Positions 5,953-13,862 are shown, counted from the stretch's first letter. The stretch is DNA of 15,123 nt from Oscillospiraceae bacterium (GCA_015067385.1 SVMP01000038.1:1-15123); one strand, 5' to 3'. The notes: generated from the letters alone by a model not told the origin. Translations and numbers: made by a program.

Positions 5953-8289
5953 TTATTCTTTTATAATTTCGGGAGTTCCGCGTGTAATGAAACGAACAAC
6001 GACATCGGGAGTACTGTCCTTATCATGACCGCAAGAGAAGGCAACCGAGGAATTACCTGCAGGGAGGATCAATTCGCCCTGAGGTTCAACTTTTTCTATC
6101 GTTTTGAAATTCTTATCGGTTATCTCGGCTTTTCCGTCAAACCCGAAAATAAGATACTGACCGTCTTCAACCTCACAGTCAAACTTGACCGTGCTCTGAG
6201 ATGTTTTTATCATAATATCTCTAATCGAACCGTCGCCGTCTACTTTTAAGCAGAATGCCGCATTACCCGGATACGGGTTATCAACAGACCAATCGGCGCC
6301 GCCGGGCTGACCGGGCTGAAGCTCGGAAAGATCGCAGGTATAACGTTTGGATACAGAAACAGGATAAAGAGAATATTCACCGTTTCCGTTGTCTTCAAGA
6401 TGCCATTCGGTCTCGGGAAGACGAAGTTTTGCTTTCTGTTCCTCGGTAAACACATTGTTAAGACGAAGCTTATCCCAGTTTTTCATGGCGGTGAGAAGCT
6501 CATTGATCTTACCGTGTTTTTTAAGGGTATTGACTCTTATAGTCATTGCGTAACCGCCGTCAAAGCCTGCGGCTTCCGACATTGCCCACTCAACATCTTC
6601 GAGAGTTGAACATTCGAATTTTTTATCCGCAAGACGGATAAGGAACCAGCCGAGCATTCTCGGGAAGAGATTGCGGCGGAAGAATGCCTGATTGCGAATT
6701 CTGCCTTCAACCTGTCCTGTTCTCATCGCCTCGCCCCAAGGTTCGCCCCAGTTCATACGGCTGTGAATATGCCAGTTAAAATGTTGCAGACGGCTTGCGT
6801 CGTTTATTACATTATGGTCGTAGCCGTTCCAACAGTTGTAAACAAAACGTGTGGTCGCATATGTGTCATGTCCGGTATATGAACAGCCCTCAAGACCGTC
6901 ATAAGATATTTGTTTAAGATCGCATTCGTTGAACACTTTTGCGAGATTTTTACAGAATTCATCCTGAAGGATTATATCGGGGAAAAGAGTTCTGTAAGGA
7001 TAGTCCCAAAGACGGTAAAGGGTATCAAGCGCATTATGCTCGCTTGCAGTTGTTCCGAATGCACCGCGGACACAGGATGTTAAAACAGCATTTTCACCGT
7101 CATCTTTATATTCAGAATAAGTAATAAGTTCGTTGCCGATCTGAACGGTATTGAGAGTCAGCGGATGTTTAAACTGCTCTGCTTTTTCAATAACAATCTC
7201 TGTCTGGGATGCATCTATTCCGTTAACAAGCTTAACAGCGCACATTTTAAGCAAATGTTCGCTCGGAACAGGAGTAACATAAGGATCGTTTGTTGTCGTG
7301 AAATTAGTAAGAGTATGAACGCCGACGGAAATACCTTGTTCAGCCGCTTTATCGATAAGCTTTCTTGCCTCTTCATTATTTGCGGCAAGCGACTCGCTCC
7401 ATTCGAAATGACCCCAGTTTTTCTGAGGACCTTCATGATATACATACTGAAGGCCTGCAGTCTTAGCTTTATCAAGGATAAGATCGAAAGAATCCGCGTC
7501 AAAATCAGAAATGAGATATGAACGCATTGCGCCTCTTGAAACTTTGCCCCATTCGCCTTCTATGATAGGATGCGGAAGTCCCTGTTCAACTTCGATCTCG
7601 CCGATACGTTCAAGAGCATTTTCAGCTTTACAGCCAAAGAATGCGATCTTTGCACCGGGAATAACAGCATCGGGATCACCTTCCGCAAGGGGAAGAACGA
7701 GACTGTTTTCAACACCGGAAACTTTAAGATATTCGATCTGATCTCTGCGTCTGCAATAAAGCTGGACAATAGCGCCGTTGTTGACCTTTGCCGCAGTACG
7801 GGAGCTGCAGTCCGCACTTCCTACGGATATTCCGCTTGATTCATCGGAATAATCGAAAGAAGCGTTCATTTTATCGTTGTACTTTGCAGGATAGCCTTCA
7901 ACAGTTTTTATATTAAGAGACTGAGCGCCGAAAGCAACGCCTTTACCTTGGATCACACCTATGATCTCGCCTACAACATCGTTAATATTAACCGAAACAG
8001 GTCCGAAGATAATGGCATATGTTCCGTCAGGAACAGATTTAACCTCAAAATTAACACAGACATCGCTTTCGGAAAAAGCCAAAACAAGTTCGCCGACAGC
8101 AGTTGTTACAATTACACTCTTGCCCTCAACAACGGCTTTTTCGGGGAAATACAGTTCATCGTTAAAGCATACTGTAACGATCGGAGAATTTCCGAGAGCA
8201 ATTTCTTCGCCGCAAACATTGATCGAAGAAAAATATCCGTTTTCATTAAGCCCGATCTCTGTATTGCGTGTTTTGAAAGTATAAAGCAT
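5953..8289 (-). CDS. Putative glycoside-hydrolase-like protein (uncharacterised family)
   Basis: A 778-residue protein with no signal peptide or membrane segment, so probably cytoplasmic. I read three parts: a beta-rich N-terminal region (1-245), a probable (beta/alpha)-barrel (250-600) and a beta-rich C-terminal region (620-778). The barrel contains QYVYHEGPQKNWGHFEW (281-297), GISVGVHTLTNF (319-330), ISYDGLEG (461-468) and SRMNWGEPWGEAM (510-522). The acidic residues D464, E467 and E516 at strand ends are candidates for catalysis. This resembles a group of uncharacterised carbohydrate-active proteins I associate with polysaccharide-degrading gut bacteria; I cannot name the family or substrate. 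The ATG at 8289 has a GGAAGGG site 8 bases upstream. It begins 23 bases after the second foldase gene, so they probably share a transcript. A cytoplasmic hydrolase would need imported oligosaccharides, and no transporter is in view. Confidence 0.65.
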   Translation of the reverse strand: MLYTFKTRNTEIGLNENGYFSSINVCGEEIALGNSPIVTVCFNDELYFPEKAVVEGKSVIVTTAVGELVLAFSESDVCVNFEVKSVPDGTYAIIFGPVSVNINDVVGEIIGVIQGKGVAFGAQSLNIKTVEGYPAKYNDKMNASFDYSDESSGISVGSADCSSRTAAKVNNGAIVQLYCRRRDQIEYLKVSGVENSLVLPLAEGDPDAVIPGAKIAFFGCKAENALERIGEIEVEQGLPHPIIEGEWGKVSRGAMRSYLISDFDADSFDLILDKAKTAGLQYVYHEGPQKNWGHFEWSESLAANNEEARKLIDKAAEQGISVGVHTLTNFTTTNDPYVTPVPSEHLLKMCAVKLVNGIDASQTEIVIEKAEQFKHPLTLNTVQIGNELITYSEYKDDGENAVLTSCVRGAFGTTASEHNALDTLYRLWDYPYRTLFPDIILQDEFCKNLAKVFNECDLKQISYDGLEGCSYTGHDTYATTRFVYNCWNGYDHNVINDASRLQHFNWHIHSRMNWGEPWGEAMRTGQVEGRIRNQAFFRRNLFPRMLGWFLIRLADKKFECSTLEDVEWAMSEAAGFDGGYAMTIRVNTLKKHGKINELLTAMKNWDKLRLNNVFTEEQKAKLRLPETEWHLEDNGNGEYSLYPVSVSKRYTCDLSELQPGQPGGADWSVDNPYPGNAAFCLKVDGDGSIRDIMIKTSQSTVKFDCEVEDGQYLIFGFDGKAEITDKNFKTIEKVEPQGELILPAGNSSVAFSCGHDKDSTPDVVVRFITRGTPEIIKE

Positions 8290-8312
8290 AAATAACCCTT
8301 CCTTCTTAAATT

Positions 8313-9683
8313 TTATTTTATTTTGTCAATGACATTTGAATATATTTTAAAATTATATTTATTAGCAAGATCATCCATGAGTTCATTGAATTCAACAGCT
8401 TTGAGGGCTTCTTCAGCTGTACTCTGCCACAAAGGAATACCTTCTCCGATATAGAAAAGGATGTGCGCTCCGTCCGCTGCGGTAAAGACAGAAACATCGC
8501 CGAAAGCTCTTTCTTCGGATGTTATCCAATCAAAAGAATTATCCGCAAAACCGGAAGCAGAGGTATTTTTGTAAAGGCCACCGTTTTTCGAGGTATTGCC
8601 GTCATAAGAATACTTAGTTGCAAGAGAAGCAAAAAGCTCTTCGCCTTTTCCGCCGTTTTCCCATTCGGAAACGATTTTCATCGCATCTGTCTCCGCCTGT
8701 TTTACGCCTGCAGAACCGCCGACATTCTCATCGGAAGGAATAAAGATATGTCTCAGGTCATAAGAAAGATACGAGGGAAGACCGATGTCAGAACACATAT
8801 AGAGAACCAAGCCGTCAGAGCCCGCTACAATAGTATAATCTCCGGATTTCCTTCCGATCTCAAAGCCCCATTTTTGAAGATCTCTGTTGAGGTTTGAATG
8901 ATATACCTCAGGAACAAAATACTTTCCTTCATTATACTCTGCTTTTTCGGTTTCGTCAAGTATGTTATCATAAAGAAGTTTTTCAAAATCCTTGGGGTCG
9001 GTTACAGATTCGGCAAATGCGTTAGCCGCATTGCGAGCCTCTTCATAAGATGCATTATAATCGGATGCTTTAAACTCATAAAAATAGTAGCTTAACGTAT
9101 GGTAAATTTCGGGCTTTGAATTTGCATACTCCAAGCTCTTTTCATAGGGGATGTCGATTGCATCAATGATGCTGTAATATCTGTTATTGCCGAGAAGTGT
9201 TCTTTCAAGATAAGAACGGTATATTTCAACAGTCATACCCTCGCCGAACATCTCTTCGACGGTAATATTTTTATTTGCAAGATGAGCGTTCAAAGATTCT
9301 ATCTGAGCATCTACCATAGCAATATCATCGGCAGATAAGGTTTCGCCGTTAACACGTGCATCCTCGGCGAGAATACAGTAGTTCTGAAGAGAACGGACCG
9401 TAACATCCACAAAATAATCCGCCCAGGTTGAACCTGTTTTTTCTTCCCTTATCTGTTCATCGAGGGGTTTGGAAAAGTCAAGTTCTTTGGTAGATTCAAG
9501 ACGGGAAGCATATTTTTTCTTGAAACTGGAAATATTTCCGTTATACTGATAACGGAATTCCGCCAAGTTTACGATCGTTTCCCCTACTTTGATTGCGGGA
9601 GACTCATCGGATATTGCTCCGCACGATGTAAAAAAAGAAACAGTTAAAGCAAAAACAAGAATAAACAATAAGATTTTTTTCAT
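8313..9683 (-). CDS. PrsA-like peptidyl-prolyl isomerase lipoprotein
   Basis: A 456-residue predicted lipoprotein. The start is the ATG at 9683, with GGAGAAT at 9691-9697 and a 7-base gap; a longer frame back to 9710 has no ribosome site and would bury the signal peptide. The N-terminus MKKILLFILV plus hydrophobic core ends in F-T-S-C21, a slightly unusual lipobox (Phe at -3). After it comes a SurA/PrsA-like helical region with GSTWADYF, then two parvulin-like modules. The first (about 190-300) is degenerate. The second begins at YLSYDLRHIFIP and ends with GDVSVFTAADGAHILFYIG, the usual closing strand. Such proteins fold secreted proteins outside the membrane. It is a paralogue of the upstream gene, sharing the same order of motifs. 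A long hairpin with T-tract precedes its ribosome site. The gene symbol is left empty because several PrsA-like groups exist. Confidence 0.82.
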   Translation of the reverse strand: MKKILLFILVFALTVSFFTSCGAISDESPAIKVGETIVNLAEFRYQYNGNISSFKKKYASRLESTKELDFSKPLDEQIREEKTGSTWADYFVDVTVRSLQNYCILAEDARVNGETLSADDIAMVDAQIESLNAHLANKNITVEEMFGEGMTVEIYRSYLERTLLGNNRYYSIIDAIDIPYEKSLEYANSKPEIYHTLSYYFYEFKASDYNASYEEARNAANAFAESVTDPKDFEKLLYDNILDETEKAEYNEGKYFVPEVYHSNLNRDLQKWGFEIGRKSGDYTIVAGSDGLVLYMCSDIGLPSYLSYDLRHIFIPSDENVGGSAGVKQAETDAMKIVSEWENGGKGEELFASLATKYSYDGNTSKNGGLYKNTSASGFADNSFDWITSEERAFGDVSVFTAADGAHILFYIGEGIPLWQSTAEEALKAVEFNELMDDLANKYNFKIYSNVIDKIK

Positions 9684-9701
9684 TATATCAATTCTCCATA
9701 T

Positions 9702-9783
9702 AAAAAACATGACCGCTGAAAATATCCAAATCAGATGACGGTTAATGCCATCGGACCGTTGGATATCCGATCAGCGGTCATGT
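9702..9783 (-). terminator. Long hairpin with T6 tail between the two foldase genes (terminator or attenuator)
   Basis: A 13-bp outer stem pairs 9707-9719 with 9771-9783 (core CATGACCGCTGA/TCAGCGGTCATG). After a small internal loop an 8-bp inner stem pairs ATATCCAA (9722-9729) with TTGGATAT (9759-9766), enclosing about 29 bases with further short pairings. On the minus strand the outer stem is followed directly by TTTTTT (9702-9707), the layout of an intrinsic terminator. The T tract ends only 4 bases before the ribosome site of the next gene, leaving no room for a new promoter. Expression of the second foldase and of the GH-like gene therefore needs read-through or control of this hairpin. 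Confidence 0.8.
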
Positions 9784-9820
9784 ACAAAGAAGATATTCTT
9801 CTAAAAAACGTTCAATTTAA

Positions 9821-11335
9821 TTATTTAGCGATGAGGTCTACAACTTCTTCGTTGACAACAATGGTAGCTGCCTCTTTAAGACCGTTGATGTACTCGGAAT
9901 ATGCATCGGAAACGAGAATATTCTTAACGTTGAGTTCCCAGTAGGGCTCAGCGGTGTTTTCGAAATAGATCAAATGAGAACCGTAATCGGAATCGATAAC
10001 GGTGCAGTCACCTGCTGCTCTGGAAGAATCAAAGATCCATTCGTTGATTGCGTCAATAGTGAAGTAATCTTTGTAAACATTTGTAAGAGTACCGTTGACG
10101 GAAGCAGAAGTGTCATCGGAATAAGTAACAGCGAGAGCGCCGAAGCTTTCAGCGGTTGCATCTCCGGATTTCCATTCGTTGTAGATGTCGTTTGCTTTGG
10201 TGTTTGCTGCTTTTTTAGCTTCTTCAACAGCTGCGGTATATTCTTCGGTATCAACATGGTTGCCGTCTTCATCGTGTTCATGTTCAACGGTTTCGGCAGC
10301 AACGAAGATGTGACGGATATCAACGGTATTGTATCTGTCAAGACCGCAGGATTTGAAATAGATAACATTGAAGCCGTTGTTTGCTTCGATAACTACTTTG
10401 TCGCCTTCAACTCTTGCGCTGTCATATACCCAGTTTGCGATCTCTTCGTTGAGAGAGCTGTAGGAAATGTTTTCGCTGAGAGAGAAGTCTTCGGTAAGAG
10501 TTTCTTTCTGTTCGTCGGTAAGAACATTGCTGTTAAGATATGCTTCGAAGGAAGCTTCGTCTGTGATGGCATCGAGCATTGCATTCGCAGAGTTGCGAGC
10601 TTCGTCCTTGTAGGATTCGTCGCCTTCAGCAACATCTTCGGGAATGGTATAGGTGAAGATGTAAGAACGAACGGTTGCTGTATCGATGTCTTTTTTGTTT
10701 TCGTTATAATAGGTTTCGCAATCTTCAGAAGTATATTCATAGGTTGCGAGAAGATCGTTGAGATACTTGTTGGAGATAGTATTTTTGGAGATTATATCTT
10801 TGTAAACATTAGCGGTGATGCCTTTACCGAAAACAGCTTCGAGATAATAATCAACGCCGTATCCGAGCTGGCTTACTGCTTTGCCGAGAGAATCGATCTC
10901 GTTATCAATTCCTTTTTTCTCGTCGTCACTGAGTTCATAACCCTTAGCCATTGCTTCATTGTAGAGAAGGGTATTTTCGATCAAAGAATTCTGAGCGATA
11001 CCGTTGAAATAATCTGCCCAGGTGGTAGAACCGTCGATATAAGTCTGTGTGCTGAGATCTTTGCTGAAATCAACACCGAAAATAGAAAGGTAAGAATTGT
11101 ATTCATTCTGGAAATTGGAGATCTCGTTCTTATAGAAGAACTGATATTCCAAGCCGTTTACCTTTGTTTCGCCAATCTCAATAGCGGTTTTGTTTTCAAG
11201 ACTGTTTGCCTGTTTTGCAACTACACTCCAAACTATAACTGCAGCAAGGATCGCAATAGAAACAACAAGTGTTATAATAACTGCGGGAGAGAAGCTGGAG
11301 TTTGCATTTTTTTTACTGTTTGCCAAATCACTCAT
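9821..11335 (-). CDS. Membrane-anchored PrsA/SurA-like peptidyl-prolyl isomerase
   Basis: A 504-residue protein with a short cytoplasmic head, one membrane anchor (about 17-40, no lipobox) and a long extracellular part. A SurA/PrsA-like helical region (50-215) contains STTWADYFNGIAQNSL. Two parvulin-like modules follow: the first (about 221-330) is divergent and ends in GDKVVIEANNGFNVIYF; the second (about 337-460) starts with VDIRHIFV and ends with GDCTVIDSDYGSHLIYF. The second module carries an acidic and histidine-rich insert, EHEHDEDGNH (351-360). It probably assists folding of secreted proteins at the membrane surface. It is transcribed from the promoter at 11451-11479 with a leader of about 110 bases. 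The ATG at 11335 has only an abutting AGG. A TTG at 11326 (codon 4) would have AGGA 8 bases upstream and could be the true start. Confidence 0.82.
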   Translation of the reverse strand: MSDLANSKKNANSSFSPAVIITLVVSIAILAAVIVWSVVAKQANSLENKTAIEIGETKVNGLEYQFFYKNEISNFQNEYNSYLSIFGVDFSKDLSTQTYIDGSTTWADYFNGIAQNSLIENTLLYNEAMAKGYELSDDEKKGIDNEIDSLGKAVSQLGYGVDYYLEAVFGKGITANVYKDIISKNTISNKYLNDLLATYEYTSEDCETYYNENKKDIDTATVRSYIFTYTIPEDVAEGDESYKDEARNSANAMLDAITDEASFEAYLNSNVLTDEQKETLTEDFSLSENISYSSLNEEIANWVYDSARVEGDKVVIEANNGFNVIYFKSCGLDRYNTVDIRHIFVAAETVEHEHDEDGNHVDTEEYTAAVEEAKKAANTKANDIYNEWKSGDATAESFGALAVTYSDDTSASVNGTLTNVYKDYFTIDAINEWIFDSSRAAGDCTVIDSDYGSHLIYFENTAEPYWELNVKNILVSDAYSEYINGLKEAATIVVNEEVVDLIAK

Positions 11336-11450
11336 CCTATTCGTTTTTTTCTTTTCATTTTACAGCATGTCGGTGCCGAAAAAATGAATATATTTTTAAA
11401 TAAATGTAAGTATACAGACGAGCAACCTCGCCTTTAAACACATCCTATCT

Positions 11451-11479
11451 ATTCTATAATATTTTAAGCTGTTTGTCAA
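11451..11479 (-). promoter_or_regulatory. Sigma-A promoter of the foldase operon
   Basis: The -35 is a perfect TTGACA (11474-11479) and the -10 is TAGAAT (11451-11456, five of six), with a 17-base spacer. The predicted transcript start is near 11444, about 109 bases before the ATG. An AT-rich stretch with A and T tracts lies upstream of the -35 at 11490-11512 and could act as an UP element. Confidence 0.8.
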
Positions 11480-11549
11480 GCCGTTTCAACAAAATTTGTA
11501 AAAAAATCAATATTCTGTCATACTGAGAGCCTTTACCTCGGCATAAAAG

Positions 11550-11569
11550 AACATATACACGAATATGTT
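11550..11569. repeat. Short inverted repeat upstream of ylmC-like gene (possible operator)
   Basis: AACATAT (11550-11556) and ATATGTT (11563-11569) form a perfect 7-bp inverted repeat with a 6-base spacer, 29 bases before the start of the ylmC-like gene. The spacing of about one helical turn between half-sites fits a dimeric repressor operator. No T tract follows, so it is not a terminator. Only weak plus-strand promoter candidates are nearby, such as TTGTAA and CATACT with 17-base spacing around 11496-11524. Confidence 0.4.
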
Positions 11570-11597
11570 ATTGTAAAAAGATTATTCGGAGGCAGAA

Positions 11598-11891
11598 ATG
11601 ACGGCAAGACTCAATGAATTAAGATATAAAGAAGTAATAAGCATAAGCGGAGGCATGAGGCTCGGATACATAGACGATGTTGAAATGGACGTGACAACAG
11701 GCAAAATAATATCCGTGACGGTTCCCGGCAAGCCTCGGTTTTTGGGGATATTCGGCAGATGCGAGGAATATACGGTGCCTTGGGAAAAGATCGTAAGGAT
11801 CGGTGACGACATAATTCTTGCGGATTACGATATTCCGATACAGTCTGTCTTCCCCGAAAAAAACAATTTCTGGACAAAACTGTTCAAATAA
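11598..11891 (+). CDS. ylmC: YlmC/YmxH-family sporulation protein (PRC-barrel)
   Basis: A 97-residue protein with a single PRC-barrel-like beta domain. It opens with MTARLNELRYKEVISISGG, a signature of the YlmC/YmxH group, and has GYIDDVEMDVTTGKI (strand-turn-strand), then VPGKPRFLGIFGR and EYTVPWEKIVRIGDDIILA. YlmC/YmxH proteins are conserved in spore-forming Firmicutes and annotated as sporulation proteins, but their biochemical role is not established. A strong GGAGG ribosome site lies 7 bases before the ATG. The next gene, a D,D-carboxypeptidase, begins 17 bases after the stop, so the two are almost certainly co-transcribed. Whether it matches YlmC or YmxH more closely cannot be settled by eye, so the symbol is tentative. 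Confidence 0.85.
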   Translation: MTARLNELRYKEVISISGGMRLGYIDDVEMDVTTGKIISVTVPGKPRFLGIFGRCEEYTVPWEKIVRIGDDIILADYDIPIQSVFPEKNNFWTKLFK

Positions 11892-11908
11892 AAAGAGAGG
11901 AAAAAAAC

Positions 11909-13078
11909 ATGAAAAGGATATTGACACTGATTCTGACCGTTACATCGCTTTTAACATTTTGCACCCGTTCCTATGCGGATTCGGGAGAATTCGATACAAA
12001 AGTCTCCGTTAATGTTTCAGCGGAGCTGAATCCTGCATCAAAGAGCTGTATTTTAATGGAATCTTCTACAGGCACGGTGCTTTATGAAAGCAACAAGGAC
12101 GAACGTTTACCGCCTGCAAGCGTGACGAAAGTTATGACGATGCTGCTTATTTTAGAGGCAGTCGAAAGCGGACGGATCTCTTTTTCGGATAATGTTGCAG
12201 CCTCGGAAAGAGCGGCATCGATGGGCAGCACACAGATATATCTCGAACCGGGAGAAGTTATGACCGTTGATGAACTTTTCAAATCGGTAGCAGTTCCGAG
12301 TGCGAACGATGCGGCGGTAGCGCTTGCCGAATATGTTGCCGGAACAGAGGACGAATTCGTGCGTCAGATGAACGAACGAGCGGCACAGCTTGGGATGTTA
12401 AACACAAATTTCACGAATTGCACAGGTCTTTTCGATGATAGCGAACATTACACAACAGCTTATGATCTCGCGCTTGCAACAAGGGAACTTTTAAAGCACC
12501 CGATAATTCACGAATATACGACTATCTGGACAGACAGCCTTCGAAACGGTACGTTCGGACTTGCGAACACAAATAAAATGTTAAGAACATATCCAGGAAT
12601 GAACGGCATGAAAACGGGCTACACTCAGCTTGCGGGGCATTGTCTGAGCGGTACGGCTGAACGAAACGGAATGACTCTTATCGCGGTCGTTCTCGGCGGT
12701 CCGTCTTCGAAAGAAAGGTTTGCAGATGTAGCATCAATGCTCGATTACGGGTTTGCAACTTATTCCGTCATCAATATGGAACGTGAAAACGAGATCGAAT
12801 TAGAAGTGAGAAAAGGGAAACTGCCGACAGTAAAAGCTGTTGCGGAATGCGGTTTTTCGGCTGTTATAAAAAAAGGGGCAGATAAAAATACGGAGGTAGT
12901 AACGGAAATCGAACAATTTCTCGAAGCTCCTGTCGATATCGGAACGCAGGTCGGCACGGTAAGCTATATTATAAACGGAGAAACAGTCTGCGTTGTTCCC
13001 ATACGAACGACAGAGGCTGTCGAGAAGGCAAATGTAGGCGATTATTTTTTCAGAATAATGGGAACAATGTTAAGTTAA
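11909..13078 (+). CDS. dacF: D-alanyl-D-alanine carboxypeptidase (DacF/DacB-like, S11 family)
   Basis: A 389-residue penicillin-binding protein of peptidase family S11, which removes the terminal D-Ala from peptidoglycan stem peptides outside the membrane. A signal peptide runs to about A23 (…SYA-D). The three active-site motifs are intact: S71-V-T-K74, S131-A-N133 and K235-T-G237, each in typical surroundings (PPASVTKVMT, VPSANDAAVALAEY, GMKTGYTQLAGHCL). A beta-rich PBP5-type C-terminal domain (about 285-380) follows. A C-terminal amphipathic membrane anchor is short, with only a mildly hydrophobic FFRIMGTMLS end. GAGAGG precedes the ATG. The YlmC/YmxH-type neighbour suggests a sporulation role, as for DacF and DacB in Bacillus. 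A vegetative DacA-type role is possible, and the precise symbol is tentative. Confidence 0.9.
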   Translation: MKRILTLILTVTSLLTFCTRSYADSGEFDTKVSVNVSAELNPASKSCILMESSTGTVLYESNKDERLPPASVTKVMTMLLILEAVESGRISFSDNVAASERAASMGSTQIYLEPGEVMTVDELFKSVAVPSANDAAVALAEYVAGTEDEFVRQMNERAAQLGMLNTNFTNCTGLFDDSEHYTTAYDLALATRELLKHPIIHEYTTIWTDSLRNGTFGLANTNKMLRTYPGMNGMKTGYTQLAGHCLSGTAERNGMTLIAVVLGGPSSKERFADVASMLDYGFATYSVINMERENEIELEVRKGKLPTVKAVAECGFSAVIKKGADKNTEVVTEIEQFLEAPVDIGTQVGTVSYIINGETVCVVPIRTTEAVEKANVGDYFFRIMGTMLS

Positions 13079-13152
13079 AAGCAAACAGACACACTTTTGT
13101 TGCAAACAAATGTTATTATTCAACATAGAAAATGAGTGGGAGAAAGAAAAAA

Positions 13153-13857
13153 ATGAGCTGGAAGATACGGACGGAAATGGCGATAGGAAAAGACAGTGCG
13201 AAAACGCTTGAAAACAAGACGGTGGCAGTCGTCGGGCTTGGCGGTGTGGGCGGTCATACCGTTGAAACATTGGCAAGAGCAGGTGTAGGTTCCCTTATTT
13301 TAGTTGATAAAGACACGATCTCCGAATCGAATATCAACCGTCAGCTCATCGCAACGACGAAAAATGTAGGCTGTTCCAAAACAGAAGAATGGAAAAAACG
13401 TGTTCTTTCCATAAACCCCGAATGCAGAGTTACTGCAATAGAAATGTTCTATCTTCCCGAAACAAGAGATCAGCTTTTTTGCCATGACATTGATTTTATC
13501 GTTGACGCAGTCGATACCGTCACGGCAAAAGTCGATCTTATCGAGCAGGCAAAAGCGAGAAATATCGGAATAATCAGCAGTATGGGTTTCGGCAACAAAC
13601 TCGATCCCGAAAAGATCAGAATTACGGATATTTCGAAAACTTCCGTATGCCGTCTTGCAAAAGTCATGCGCTACGAGATGAAAAAACGCGGAATAACGAA
13701 AGTCCCTGTCGTTTTCAGCGAAGAAGAGACTATCACGCCCCACTTTGCAGATGAAAATAACGACAGTCCCAAACCCTCCCCTGCTTCGGTTTCGTGGGTC
13801 CCCTCCGTCGCAGGCATCATGATGGGCGGATATGTTGTAAAAAAACTGACTGAATAA
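13153..13857 (+). CDS. tcdA: tRNA threonylcarbamoyladenosine dehydratase (TcdA/CsdL)
   Basis: A 234-residue ThiF/MoeB/HesA-type E1-like enzyme that uses ATP to convert t6A37 of ANN-decoding tRNAs to its cyclic form. Visible motifs are the nucleotide loop G28-L-G-G-V-G-G34, D52 after LILV, N62-R63-Q64, DAVDTVTAK (118-126), TSVCRLAKVMRYEMKKRGI (163-181) and the closing SWVPSVAGIMMGG, all typical of TcdA as opposed to MoeB. The ATG at 13153 is chosen because GGGAGA (13138-13143) lies 9 bases before it. The earlier in-frame ATG at 13132 has no ribosome site and would swallow this one. It follows the carboxypeptidase gene after 74 bases, so it may be co-transcribed, and it ends at a strong terminator. 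Confidence 0.9.
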   Translation: MSWKIRTEMAIGKDSAKTLENKTVAVVGLGGVGGHTVETLARAGVGSLILVDKDTISESNINRQLIATTKNVGCSKTEEWKKRVLSINPECRVTAIEMFYLPETRDQLFCHDIDFIVDAVDTVTAKVDLIEQAKARNIGIISSMGFGNKLDPEKIRITDISKTSVCRLAKVMRYEMKKRGITKVPVVFSEEETITPHFADENNDSPKPSPASVSWVPSVAGIMMGGYVVKKLTE

Positions 13858-13862
13858 ATTTT

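Noticed and set aside
9702..9783. Mobile MITE or REP-type element as explanation of the long hairpin
   Set aside because: Only one copy is in the window, no target-site duplication is visible, and the T6 tail fits a terminator better; a genome-wide copy search could reopen this.
9974..11437. A 487-codon open frame on the plus strand opposite the large foldase gene
   Set aside because: It is antisense to a well-supported gene in a matching codon phase, its product is an implausible Phe/Cys/Ile-rich string without domains, and it has no ribosome site.
11396..11443. A 15-residue leader peptide frame (M-C-L-K-A-R-L-L…) in the foldase operon leader
   Set aside because: It would begin right at the predicted transcript start with no ribosome site, and no terminator/antiterminator pair follows in the leader, so an attenuation peptide is not supported.
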